From: Strix aluco
Taxonomy: Eukaryota > Chordata > Aves > Strigiformes > Strigidae
DNA length: 64,000 bases
Reading direction: 5' to 3'
NCBI RefSeq assembly: GCF_031877795.1
Contig: NC_133958.1
Location: 1,550,001 to 1,614,000, forward strand
Of the stretch, positions 1 to 12,044 are shown piece by piece. The notes under the pieces were generated by a model. That model was not told where the DNA came from. It made no database searches and saw only the letters and a list, made by a program, of their open reading frames with translations. Position numbers and translations under genes: made by a program. Each line of letters starts with the position of its first letter. Position 1 is the first letter of the stretch.

Positions 1-1129
1 GATGGGCAGCTGGCAGGGCCCCGCAGGGGTTTGTTTGGGAGGGTTCATGTGCGCCTGAAAATGTGGGAAGACTTTCTGGGTGGGGAAAATAAAAATATGA
101 GGGGATTAATAACGGTGAGGGCTGTTTCGGTAGATGGCAGTGTTAGTCCCTGCAATGCTGGAAACCTCAGGCCTGCTGGAAAAAGGGGAAAATTCCCCTT
201 CTGGCCACCAAAAGTGAGGCTGGTGGCCACCTTGTCACCCCGGGTTATTCGCCTGGTGGGGGGGGGAACCTTATTCCAGTCCCGTCCCCGGGATGGTTTT
301 CCCACTCCTGAAATGCTGCCCATCCTCCGCTGCGGTGCTTTTGGGGAGAAAAGCAGCCTAATTTTCCTTGGGGGGGGGGGTTTAGGGGCTCGCCCTGCTT
401 TTCCTGGGGGGGTTTGGGGGCTGTTGGTGTGGAGCAGGTGCCCCACGGGGTGTGGGGGGGGTGGATGTGTTCCCCTGTGCGGGGCTGTGGCCACTGTGCC
501 TCAGTTTCCCTGAACCTGAAAGCACCTGGGGGGGCTGAAAACCATCCCCGGGCTGCACCGGGGTCCTGACGTTTTGCTCCTTCCCTGAAGGGAGACCAGG
601 ACTGGAGGAGCAAATTGCAAAGAAACCCCCAAATGAGCCCCAAAACGAGTCTTGGAGACACCTGGGAGGAAAACGAGCTTTTATTAGAACCTTGGAAAAC
701 CCAGTTTTCCCCTCTTTAATGCTCCATAATGAGCTTCCCTATCCCGCAGCCGGATCTGGATAATCACATTATTACTGCCCTGGTCGGAGAGGGAGGGGGG
801 GAGCAGATCTTACAAATTAATCCGAGGACAGGTGGGTTTAAAGTCACCCCCAGAAAAAGGTTAGTGCGTGCCCTCTCACTTTTATTTGAAGGTGGAAGCA
901 TCCGAGGGGGAATTAGGGCTCCTGCCTCCCAGCAGCTGGGGTTTGCTCCTTCCCACTTGTTTTATAGCTGGGAAAATTGTCCTGGTTTGAATGATTTTGG
1001 ATTAAAAATTGAGGGAAAAATGGGAAGTGGGGGGAGGCACCGCCAGGGTGGGTGACGGAGGCGCTTGGGGGTTTCTGGTGCAAATGGGATTTGCCCTGAT
1101 GGGAAGTGAGCAGAGCTGGGGGCAAAATT

Positions 1130-1546
1130 ATTAAGGGTCAGGGTTATTGGGGGTCACAGTTCCTAGGGACTGTGGGTTTTAGGGGTCATGTTTATTAGGG
1201 ACCATGTTCTTTAGGGGTCACAGTTATTAGGGATCGTGGTTTTCAGGGGTCACAGTTACTAGGGGTCACAGTTATTGGGGATGGAGTTTTTTTAGGGATC
1301 ATGGTTTTTAGGGGTCAGTTACTAGGGATCATGGTTATTAGGGGTCACAACTATTAGGGGTTGGGCTTATTAGGGGTCACAATTATTAGGGATCATATTT
1401 TTTAGGGATCACATTATTAAGGGTCACAGTTATTAGGGGTCACGGTTATTAGGAACCATGTTTTTTAGGGATTACAGTTATTAGGGACCATGGTTATCAG
1501 GGGTCACAGTTATTAGGGGTCGGGGTTATTGGGGCTCAGACTTATC
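1130..1546 (+). repeat. Degenerate tandem array with GGGTCA cores
   Basis: About 25 irregular units of the type TTATTAGGGGTCACAG, alternating with variants carrying ATCATG or ACCATG. I count 12 copies of GGGTCA. Unit length varies (roughly 14-20 bases), so this is an old, diverged minisatellite. The strand is strongly biased, with G on the plus strand. Confidence 0.85.
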
Positions 1547-1727
1547 AGCCCCTACTCACATCAAGAGCAGGGAAACATCTGCAGCAGGTGAGAACGCTGC
1601 AAAGCCAGGCAGCAGTTTATTTTCTTTTTCCCCCCCCATTTTCTGCTTCTGCTGGCCCGATGCACAACGCGTGGGGCCGGACACAACCCCCTGAAAACAG
1701 CAACAGCCTCGCAGAGCCGGCGTGGAG

Positions 1728-1782
1728 AATCACAGAATCATCTAGGTTGGAAAAGACCTTGAAGATCAGCTAGTCCAACCCT
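1728..1782 (-). mobile_element. CR1 LINE 3'-end fragment
   Basis: About 55 bases, starting CACAGAATCATCTAGGTTGG and continuing to AGTCCAACC. This is the inverted 3' terminus of a CR1 element. It is followed by an A-run at 1784-1793. Confidence 0.8.
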
Positions 1783-4239
1783 TAAAAAAAAAAAATAATT
1801 CAAGCTGACAGGCCTGTAATTTCCCGGATAAAGAGAGCAGCAGTGAAAGGCTGGAGGGGGAAAGGCAGAGCTCCTCCACCAGCGAAGCCTCTCCAGCGGC
1901 TTCAGGTAATGCCACGGATCGCCCCAACCTGGGCTTAGGGCACCCCCAGGATCTTTGAGTTTTGGGGGATTCACCCCAATTTCCCCCCTCCCCAGGGTCA
2001 CAGCCTGCTTTGCTCCAGGCCAAGCATCCTCACGCAGCTCCTGGCAGGGATGGGAGCTTGGGAAGCATCCAGGGCTGAATTCCCGGAAAACAGCAGCCTG
2101 GCAGCCCAGGGGTGGTTTGCCCATCGGGAACGCTTCGGGCCACGGCTGTTTTCCAACCCTTCAGGCTCAAACGTGCCCACTTATCCCTTTGATTTTCCCC
2201 GCTTGGAGTGTGGCCGGAACAAGAGCCGGGCTTGAGTCCCAAAGCCCCGGCACCGGCGGCTCCCCAAAGCTGGGCAGCTCCATCCCATCAGCTTTGCCCC
2301 ATCCCGCCCGTGGGCAACGCCGATGCTCTGGCAGGATCTGACATTATCATAAGACTGAAAAAATTACCCGGTGGTTTCTAATTACTGCAGTGGGGTCAGT
2401 GCTGGGAAGGTCAGGAAAGAGGGTTGGTGCCAGGGCTGTGGCGTGGCCGGATCCTGGCACGGGGCAGCTGTTGACATGAGATTAAGCCCAAACTTTCTTG
2501 GCACGGCCTCAAACGTCTCAGAAGCGGCCGGGCCCCGCTGGAGCCGCCGGCCTTGTGCCAACTCTGTGCTGCCCATGAGCGCTCACGATGGGCTGCTGGC
2601 GGCCGAATCCTGGCCACGGGTGGGGAGCGCCTTAATAAAATGCTTTGAGGTGCTTTAGTGAGTGGTGGCACCACCTCCAGCCTCAGCAAAGGACGCGGGA
2701 GCTGCGGCTGGTGTTTCCACTTCTCCTTCCTCCTCCTCTTGATGTCAAACGTGTCCTGAGACACCTGCTCTCCCGGGGCAGCTGCACCCAGGAATTCGTG
2801 GTATCGTTTGCAGCCGGGATTCCTCACCAGGCTGCCGTTGAGTTGGTAGATCCTAGTCCCTGAGCTCGCTTGGGGTTAAGCCTGGCTTGGCGTCGGGACC
2901 ACCCATCCCACTTCCAGTGGGTACCCCCGAGGACGGGGCTCGCAGCTGTCGGTGTGCGAAACGGCCGGTGAGGCCTCTTTAAAAGCTTTTGTCCTGCCGT
3001 TAAAGCCATAAAATCATCTCTCCTGCTGTCACCAATGCTGCCGGTGATATCGGTATCTGTGTCTCCCGAAAGCCTTATCTTAGCAAAATATCACCGTGCT
3101 CTGGCAGGAGGCAGAGAGCTCCGTCTTGGCCAAAGTTTCCCGGCTTGCCTGGCTCTTCAAGCCAGAAATTTGAAGGTGTGTTTGCAAGGGAAAGTCCGGA
3201 GGCTGCGTTCGCACCCAGCCGTGGTGTTGACGTCGTGGGAGTTGTGGGCAGGCAGGTTCCCAGCGCAATGCCGGGGGGGCCGGGGGGCATCGCCGTCCTG
3301 CCCGCACCCCGCTCCTCCATCGCCTCTTTATCAAGAGGCTTAATGACAAGCAGGAGGTGCCATCCTGCTGGGGAGGTGGGGATGGTCCCTGGCCACCCAT
3401 CAAGGTCCCCGGGGGGCGGGTCCCATGCTGGGAAGGGGCAAATCTCACCCCTGCCATGTGCTGGATTAATTATACATGAGGCAGGAGGGACAATAACAGG
3501 GTTTATCGGCCAGGTCTGGCGCCCGCCATGACGGGGATTTCGGCCGGGACGACGTGAGCGGGGTGGGAACGGCTCAGCACCGCTCGGCTCCCATGGACCC
3601 GACCCTTTATTACGGCAGGAGATGAAACGATCCCGACTTGTTTAAACAAAAATAATAATTAAAGCCCTGCTGGAACTGGCAGAGGGGGAACAAATAGCTG
3701 CTGGGACACCCAACAATGCCCCTGGCCCCCCAGCCCCCCCAGCTCCCCAGCCCCACGCGCTCCCTGGCACATCTTCCATCACCCAACGCTCGCAGGTCAT
3801 TTTATTTCCCTTTCCTGGAGATTCCCAGAGTGGACGTGCCAGGAGGTGGATTGTAAAGCTGCCGGCGCCAAGGGCTCGGTGACGTTTCCTCCATGCCGGC
3901 AGCAATAGGAGCGGGGACGGAACAAAGGCGGCTCTGTCCTTCCTGGCTTGAAGAAGCCTTTTTGTAAAAGCCGGCGGCCGGCGGAGGGAGGATCCCAGCC
4001 TGGAGCAGCCAGAGTTTTCCCCGTCCAAGTGCAGAGGAATTTCTGGAAATAAAAGAAGTTTCCGTCAGCTGAAGGCATTGCCAAACCGCCCCCCCTGGCA
4101 CGGGGCAGGTGGCTGCTGGGGGGAGCAGCTCTGGCACGGCTGGGAGCGCGGTGGGGTCGGGGTTGTGGCTGCCACTGGCCCCCGGCAGCCGTCCCGGGGT
4201 CTGGATTAGTCCTGGGCTGTCACCGTCAGCCACGTGCCC

Positions 4240-4550
4240 TGGGGATGGGGATGAGATGGGGACAGGATAGGGACAGGGACCAGGATGGGGATGGGGATGA
4301 AGGCAAGGATGGGATTGGGACAGGGACCAGGATGGGGATGGGGACGAGGATGGGCCTGGGGATGAGGACAGGGATGAGGATGGGGATGGGGATGAAGGCA
4401 AGGATGGGATTGGGACAGGGACCAGGATGGGGATGGGGATGGGACAGGGATGGGGATGGGGATGGGACAGGGATGGGGATGGGGATGAGGACAGGGATGG
4501 GACAGGGATGGGGATGGGACAGGGATGGGGATGGGGCCAGGGATGGGACT
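4240..4550 (+). repeat. (GGGGAT)-based minisatellite, G-rich
   Basis: Interleaved GGGGAT, GGGACA and GAGGAC hexamers with some longer higher-order repeats (a block around 4280-4330 recurs near 4390-4440). The plus strand has dozens of GGG or GGGG runs spaced by two to five bases, which is strong G-quadruplex potential. Confidence 0.9.
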
Positions 4551-7500
4551 CAGCTCTGCCCCACTCTCCCCAACCAGTGTACCACCTTGCAAAGGTGCTG
4601 AGCTTAGAGGCTGGGCTAAGATTTAGGGCTGAGTTTAACCTTCAGCACATCCAAGTGGTGTCTGAGCCCAGGTGGGGAGCCTGCTTCCCCCAGGAATGAG
4701 CCTTGCCCCTTCTCTCGAGCCCCCATCACAGCCCAGCTGCCTGCGACAGGGAAACCTGGGGCTGCAGCCCCGTCCCCCTCCTCCCCGACAGCAGTTTCTG
4801 CTTTGCCCGTCCTGGATAACCACCCCAGCGCAGACTGCCAGTGCTGCCCAGCCCTCCAAGCCGGATAATCTCCATTTGATAGAATTAATAATTGCATCAA
4901 CCTTAAACCTCTTTGGCAGTTCCTTCCCTGCAGTGGGGAGAGGGGACTCGCATGCCCACGGTCACGTAGGGATGGAGCCACGGGGCCACGGGGGTGGGGA
5001 GGCTGCCAGGCCACTGCAGCAGCTCTTCCCCCCTCCTTTCCCCCCCCCCCCCCCCATCTGGGTTTTTTGGGGTTCTTCAGGGCCCTCAGAGCTCTGCAGC
5101 GGAGGAGCCATTGTGCCAGATGCCCTCAGATCCCGATTAAAGCACTTTGCTGGGTAAGAGCCACATGTCCCTGCCCCACGTGCACACACACACACACGCA
5201 ACATGCACACACGCAAGATCCCTGGTCTCCAGGGGTGTCACCAGGATTGAGGCCACACAGACCCAGCACAGCTTGGAGCTTCCAGCCCCTGCAAACGCCC
5301 CCCCGCAAACACCTCCATCCCGCCCCAGCATTAATTTCCATCATTTTATTTTCCCTCCCCAGGAGAAAGAGGAAAGGATTCATGAGTAAAACTACGCAGA
5401 AATTGGGCCAGCGAGTCACCCCTCCGTGGGGATGGGGCATCACGGGGGTCGCCCATGGGCTGGTCCATGATTTATTGCCACGCAAAGGGGGTACGGCACG
5501 GAGGGACGCGCTGCGGGGGGGTGTCTGCGGTGCGGGACAGGAGGAGCCCAAACCCCCCAGCACCATGCGCAAAGCACCACATCCCCGGCAGCTCCGTCGG
5601 GGTCATCCCACAGCTCCAGGATTACACCGGTGCTGCTAAAATCCCCTATTTATCCCCGCAGTGCCCAGCCAATGACTTCAGGGCTGACGTGCAGGACCTT
5701 CCTCCGCAGGGATCAGAGATGATAAAGCTCTCCCGGTCCCAGCTCGCTGCGGGGCACAAGGTTCCAGTCCCAGCAAACCGTTCTTGGATACTCCAAGGAT
5801 GACGTCTGAGCATGCGGCAGACGGGATGGACGGCCAGGACTTCACCCAGGTAAGGGGATTTTCTCCCTGGATTTGGGATTTTGGGGCTTTTTTGCTCTTT
5901 GTACCTGGCTAAGGAGCGGTGATGGCCCTGGTGATGCAAGGCCAATTCACCCGGCTGCCACTCGTTGAAAGGGGAGTAACTGGATCGTGGGATGGGTGCT
6001 GGTGAAATAATTCATAGAAGGGTGTAGGAGAGCTGTTTCCCAAACCTCTGGCCCCCAGCCAGGCGGGGTGATGTCAAAGCAAGACAGGATGTAATATTTT
6101 TCTGCCTGGTGGAGTGAATTGAAGGAAAAGTATGTGAGCGGGGGCTTTGAGACATGGTCCTCCCTGCAGGGAGAGATGCAAGATGCTGCTTGTGGGTGAA
6201 CAAGGGTCTAGGAAGAGCCCAGCTCTGCTCCTGCACCCTGGGAAGAGCCGGCCAGGCTGCGGGATGGGGTTAGAGAACACTTTTCTCACCCCAGAAGCGG
6301 CCAAGGGAGCAGCAGCAGCACTTGGCAGGATGCACTTGGTATGGGACTGCCCGGCAGTTTCTCCACCAGCAGCATTTAGGAATTTTCCCTGGAAAAGCAG
6401 CTTTTCCCCTGTGTCTCGGCAGCTGTTTGCTGTTTCAAAATCATCTTCACTTGAAAATGCACCAAAAAAAGCAGTGTTTTTCATTCCCAACCTCTCCCCA
6501 TTTCACCCGAGCAGCGGGAAAGGCTGGGAGAAGCGGGAGCCCCTCGGCTGTGGGCTGGGGGTCCCGCCTCGTGCTCCGGTTTTGAAGAGGCTGCCCAGTT
6601 CCTGGCTCCCTTGGCGGCTCTGCCAGCACCTCGCCCACACACCGGGGATGGGGCGGGAGGTGCATCCACCCGCATGTGGTTTTGCCGTGGTGATGTGGAT
6701 GCTGGTCCCTGCCCGCGCGATGGTTTTCCCACGAGCCCGGCTGGGCTAAAGGTGGGATCCTGCTGTAGCCGTGCACCAGGGTCTTCCTTGGCACTGAGTT
6801 TTGGCTTATTTCCTCCGATCGTCAGTGCTGGGTGGGATGGATTTTGCAGGAATCGGAGCATGTGGAGGTCCTGGGAGTGGTTTGCGTTTGGGATTTGACC
6901 CCAGCTCAGTCCCTGGGCTCCCCCTGAGCCTGCGACTTGCTGCTTCACCTCCGGCTGCTGCCTCCATGACCCTTCCCCCCGGTATCCCGGTGCAGCCGGA
7001 GACTTCCCACCTGCTCCCAGCTTCTGGCAGCTGCACTGAGCCTGGGCTGGACACGGCCGTGGCACAGGGGCATCTCGGGGGGATGGCAGGTCAAAAACCA
7101 GGGGATCCTTTGAGCATCCAAACTCCTTGGATCAGAAACAGAAACGACATCCACACGTTTAGCGCGGGACGCAAATCCCCCAGGGTTGCTCACACCCAGA
7201 GCTCTGGGAGAAAGCCCAGGGGATGCCATGAGGAGGCGAGGGAAAAGTCCTTGGCACCCAGCATCCTCCTGCCTGCTGCTGCCTGCTCCCCCAGCAGCCT
7301 GCCTGCTGCCGCTTGCCCCGCTTGTGCCCCAGCCCCAGTTCGGTGGCACTGGGGACGTGCGATTGCCCCACGCCGCGGGACGTGGCGGTGACCCAGCTCT
7401 GCCAGTGCCAGGAAAGCGCCTGGGGGACGCTGGAGAAATCTCCTCTTTCCGCTGCGATTGAGAAAGTGCCACATGCAGGAGTTATTCATCCCAGGGCAGC

Positions 7501-8081
7501 GTGACTCAAGGTCCCGTGTCCTGGCGGGGACTTTTGACCTCAAAGATGTGCCAGGCTTGCACAGTGCCCAGCACAGCCTTTGCCAGCCCTGGGACACCCC
7601 AGCTGTCCCTAAGTTTGGCCATGCCAGCTTTTGGGGGCACCATGCTCCTGCCAGCTCTGACACCCCCTTGGGGGTTTGGGGACCTTGCTGAGACTTTGGG
7701 GACGCTGCAGCTCACGGACAGGCAAAGGGTTCAGATGTCTCTCCCTGCTGCATCGCAGGGCCAATCCTGGGGCACTCTGGGCTGGTCCCATGGGGGATCC
7801 AATGTCCCCTTGGATCAGGAAATGTTTGACAGAGCTGGCAGGATCCTCGGCAGCTGGACAAGGCAAGAGCTTAGGGCTGGCACCGCGACGAGAGAGGTCA
7901 GGGCAGGCAGCAGAAAGCAAATGTCAACCTCACGTTGCAGTAATTCAGCAGGAGGCAGAGGGACAGGCGGTGGCAGAAGCTTGGGGTGGATGGGGGAAAC
8001 TGGACCGGCCCAGTTTGAGAATCCCACTATGAGAATCCTCCTGGGCAGGGGAGTCTGTGCAGGGATGGAGACGCTCCCAAG

Positions 8082-8341
8082 GTTGAGGATGACCATCAGC
8101 AATTGAGGGTGGCCATCAGCAGTGGAGGGTGGCCACTACCAGTGGGGGATGGCCACCACCAGTGGAGGGTGGCCATCAGCAGTGGAGGGTGGCCATCAGC
8201 AGTGGAAGGTGGCCATCAGTAGTGGAGCATGGCCATCAGCAGTGGAAGATGGCCATCAGCAGTGGAAGGTGGCCATCAGCACTGGAAGGTGGCCATCAGC
8301 AGTGGAGGATGGCCATCAGCAGTGGAGGGTGGCCATCACCA
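8082..8341 (+). repeat. 20-bp minisatellite, 13 units
   Basis: The unit is AGTGGAGGGTGGCCATCAGC with period exactly 20. The first two units are the most diverged. Most units contain GGCCATC and several contain AAGATGGCC or GGATGGCC. There is no indel between units across 260 bases, so the array is young or kept homogeneous. Confidence 0.92.
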
Positions 8342-9599
8342 CCAGTCCCCTCTTGGGGTCCAGTGACCTCCAGCGCCCACTTGCCCATCACAGGCTCATA
8401 CTGGCCGCTGGGTACCACTTTCTGGCCAAACCCTGTTTGATTTCCTCCTGTCCTGGCTGGTGGCCCCGTGACTTTGAGGGGAGCGAAGGGCTTGAGGAGA
8501 GCAAGGTAAGAGCCAGAGCAGGGCACCTGTGACATGTGAGGAAGCTAAAATTAGGCAGCTACATCTAATCTAATTTAATCTGCCCTTTTCCATCTGTATA
8601 ACGGAGATTAGCCCGGCTGTTGGGGTGGGGAGGCAAGGCTGCAGAAGCTCGGGGTGGCCCAGCCCAGGGGCACCCCATTTCCCAGTCCCCACCCGACCCA
8701 TGGGGAATCCCTCTGGCTCTTTTGGGGAGGGCTGGCTGCTTGGGGGAGGATGTTTTTTTGGGATGCAGCTGGACATTTTAGGATAGGTTGAAAGTCAACC
8801 GCAGGGTTACGAGCATCCGCAGAGGAACAGCAGTAGGACGGATGGACAGACAGATTCCCCCCAGCCCAGACAGGGCACAATCCTCCCCTCTCCTTCTTGG
8901 TGGGGCGGTTTGGGATGGGCGAACCTCATCCCTCGCTGCAGAGCTGGGGAAAGGCTGTTTCACCCAGCTCAGCCCCAAGGTCACGCGCTCCATCCCACAG
9001 CTGCTGAAGAAAGAAAAGTTCTCGAACCGGTTTTCTATTCCCAGCCCCGTGCAAGGGCTGGGTCTGGCCAAGTTCAAGGTTTCCGGTGCGTTGGGTGACC
9101 AGGCAAAGTAAATAAATGGTCACCGGTGTCATTCTTCTGCCGATGGGTTCGTTTGGGATGTGTGTATGTGTGTGTGTGTGTCAAATGAAACGTTGTTGGA
9201 AATTATGTAGAGCACCGATGGAGCGATGACTCACGGGGCAGGTGATCTAAGATGAATTAACGCCTCTCCTGGAGCGGCTCCAGCTCCGGGATCATCCCGG
9301 CTGCTCCGGGCCGCGCAGCGGCCTCAAAAAATCGGATGTGCCGGGTCTGGTTCCCAATTCCTCTCTCCCCACCCCAATCCCCGGTATAAAAAGGGGATAT
9401 TACCCTCGCCCGGTCCGCAGCTCTTGGGGGTCCCCAAACCCCTGGGGCAGCAGCGGTCTGGGGGGCTCTGCCCTGTGCCATGGGGCAGGTTGGCCCCGCT
9501 TGCATGCGGAGCCGGTCCCAGGACTCTGGGATGTCCCATCCCTGCTCCGGCCGCTGGGCACGGCCCTTCCTTTCAAGGCCCGACGTTGTCATTACCACA

Positions 9600-10180
9600 G
9601 TCATTCGTCTTTAAAGAATCGCATTAGAGAAATTAGAGCTGGTTGTAACTTCAATCCCTGCAATCAGCCCATTTCCTTTTGCTAAGGAACGCGGCATTAA
9701 ATGCCGATAGATTATTACAAGCCCATACGAAGCAGCTGGGAGGGACAGCTTGAAAAGATTTAGATTTTGAGGTTTATTACGTGAAAGGAATTACAAAACG
9801 TGTCAGGAAAAAACTCATTTTTAATAAAAAAAAAATCACTTTAAAAGCAAGCGCTATTTAGAGATCTGCTCCTCCTGCCGTTTCTGGGCTCGGGTGTCAC
9901 CCAGCAAATAAATTGACTCTTGGGCAATATGAGTCCCTGAATAAACTGATTTTTCAGAGGTGAACTGAGCTCCCGAGCGGGACAGAAGGACAAGACAGAC
10001 CCCTCATTTTGCACATACAGTTGCTTCCTTCATCTCCACCCGGGCAGGCAGCAGATGGGGAAGGTGAACAGATGTGCCCGGCTATTTTTAGGCTTAAACG
10101 CTGCTTTAATTTCATCTTAACCGCTGAGAATTTGGGTATTTAGCAAAAAAAAAAAAAAAAAGCTGGATGAGAGGGTGAAT
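9600..10180. other. AT-richer island 2 kb upstream of HK2, unassigned
   Basis: A sharp change from flanking GC-rich DNA to sequence rich in TTTAA, ATTA and TTATTA. It contains an A-run of about 17 near 10145-10161 but little tandem structure. It could be a conserved non-coding element, but sequence alone does not show this. Confidence 0.25.
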
Positions 10181-10863
10181 TGAAATGCAGGCGTACTGAA
10201 AAAGATTAAAAAGCATCAGCTCCCGATACGGGGCTTTAACCGAAAGCCTGGCCAAACTCGGGCTGGACGGGCAGGGTCCGGCAGGACTGGATCACCCAGG
10301 AAAAGGCGTCTGGCAGCGGGGTTGTCTCGGCTCCGTTTCTCTCCCTCTCTTTTTGTTGCTTCTTCTCCTCTCCTTTGAAATGGAGTTTCAATTCCTTGGA
10401 AAACTGATGTAAATGACCCCTTAGAAAGAAATATTACAAGGTAAAGCCGGGAAGAGTTTGAGCTGCTCAGAACTGGTTGGGAAAGCGTGGCGGGGAGCAG
10501 GCAGACGGGTTGGGTAACTCCTGCCCCAGGGCTGCTGAGACCGGCTCTTCTGGGAGCCCGGATCGGGGCAGCAGGAGCTGGTCTGGAGGCCCAGGCCGGC
10601 CTAGGACGTGCCACGGCCCTCGTAGGGCTCCTTGCAAGGCCTGGCTTTGCCCGGCTTCGGCCCCTGAATTCCCAGACGGAGGCAGGAGAAGGGAGCCGGG
10701 ATGGAGGAAGGAGGGATGGCGGAGGCAGAGGCTTCCCAAAGCTCGCGGGTGCCCCCAGCACCCCGCGTCAGCCCTTCCCGGGGCGCGGGGAGCGGGTGCG
10801 CCCGCGCGGGACGGCCACGGGCTGCGGGCTGACGGGTGCCCACGGACGGATGCCCGCGGACGC

Positions 10864-10878
10864 GCACGTTAAACGTGC
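10864..10878. promoter_or_regulatory. Inverted pair of ACGTG (HRE/E-box-like) cores
   Basis: GCACGTTAAACGTGC is a palindrome around a single central base, placing two RCGTG cores head to head about 1.2 kb upstream of the HK2 ATG. HIF-1 is known to induce HK2, and RCGTG is the HIF core. The surrounding region is rich in CACACGCG-type repeats, so chance is possible. Confidence 0.3.
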
Positions 10879-11059
10879 GTGGGATGGCGGGTGCGCGCAC
10901 ACGCGCTCCTGTGCACCGGTGGGGACACGCGCGGGTACGGACACGGGGCGACGCACACGCGTGTGCGCACACACGCGCACGCTGCTGGGTCGCCCCCCGG
11001 CGTGTCCCCCACCGTGCACCCCCCAGACCGTGCTATCCCCCCTCCCTGTGCACTTCCCC

Positions 11060-11870
11060 ACGCACACCCCCTCCCAGTTCATGTGCCCCCCCCCCCAGTT
11101 CACCCACACTCATCTCCCTTGCACCCCCCCAGCGCCCACCCGAGATCCAGTTCACCCCCCCACCCAGCACCCCACACCAGTTCACCCCAGTACCCCCATT
11201 CACCCCCAGTGCATGCACCCCCCAGTGCACCCCCAGCCCCCCCAGTTCACCCACACTCATCTCCCTTACCCCCCCAGTGCTCACCCGAGATCCAGTTTAC
11301 CCCCCCCACCGCCCAGTACCCCACACCAGTTCACCCCAGTACCACCCCAGTGCACCCCCAGTTCACCCACACTCATCTCCCCCGCACCTCCCAGTTCCCA
11401 CCCAAGATCCTGTTCATCCCCCCCCACCCCACCCCAGTTCACCCCAGTACCCCCCAGTACCCCCCCAGTGCACGTACCCCTCCAGTGCACCCCCAGCCCC
11501 CCCAGTTCACCCACACTCATCTGCCCCGCACCTCCCAGTTCCCACCCGAGATCCCGTTCATCCCCCCCCCCACCCCAGTTCACCCCAGTACCCCCCCAGT
11601 GCACATACCCCCCCAGTGAACCCCCAGCCTCCCCAGTTCACCCACACTCATCTCCCTTACCCTCCCAGTGCCCACCCGAGATACTCTTCACCCCCCCACC
11701 CCACCTCAGTTCACCCCAGTACCCCCCAGTACCCTCCCAGTGCACCCCCAGCCTCCCCAGTTCACCCACACTCATCTCCCTTACCCCCCCCAGCGCCCAC
11801 CCGAGATCCTGTTCACCCCCCCACCGCCCACCACCCCACCCCAGTTCACCCCAGTACCCCCCCATTGCCC
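11060..11870 (+). repeat. C-rich tandem array, six units of 116-146 bases
   Basis: The block CAGTTCACCCACACTCATCT starts at 11097, 11243, 11359, 11503, 11634 and 11758 (with the fifth and fourth copies differing slightly), giving periods of 146, 116, 144, 131 and 124. Units also share CACCCGAGATCC and runs of CCAGTACCCC. The plus strand is almost devoid of G runs, while the minus strand is G-rich. It ends 10 bases before the CTCF-like motif. Confidence 0.9.
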
Positions 11871-11880
11871 CCTCCCTCGG

Positions 11881-11894
11881 GCGCCCCCTAGCGG
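11881..11894 (-). promoter_or_regulatory. CTCF-like motif at the HK2 promoter
   Basis: Read on the minus strand, CCGCTAGGGGGCGC fits the published CTCF core (CCASYAGRKGGCRS) at 13 of 14 positions. The one difference is G for A at position 3, which is common in real sites. It lies 196 bases upstream of the HK2 ATG, between the C-rich tandem array and the CCAAT box. Confidence 0.6.
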
Positions 11895-12044
11895 CGCGCG
11901 CCCCGCACCGCCCCGCACACACCCTCGCGGCTCAGCCAATCAGAAGCCGCCGCGGCGCCGCGTCACTCGTGGGCAGGGGAACCTCCTCAATGAGCCACAT
12001 TGTCGCGGGCGAGTACCGCGGCGCGCGCTGCTCCGGGGCCGCCT

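Larger units (their letters stand above)
1..11059. other. HK2 upstream flank, no gene recognised
   Basis: GC-rich sequence with many homopolymer G and C runs. The open frames here are uninterrupted mainly because of low-complexity composition, and none resembles a known protein. Supported contents are the tandem arrays and one CR1 fragment listed separately, a CA repeat at about 5187-5217, a 13- to 15-base C-run near 5041-5055 and a GT repeat at about 9161-9181. Confidence 0.6.

Noticed and set aside
45-661. Overlapping open frames of 138-160 residues at the left edge
   Set aside because: G- and C-run-rich DNA with no recognisable protein and frames open on both strands, typical of GC-rich noise.
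5817-5850. Possible exon with a good donor (CACCCAG|gtaagg) upstream of HK2
   Set aside because: No supporting acceptor, coding pattern or known protein. An isolated donor match is expected by chance.
8082-8341. CRISPR-like direct repeats
   Set aside because: Units abut with no unique spacers in a vertebrate genome. It is a minisatellite.
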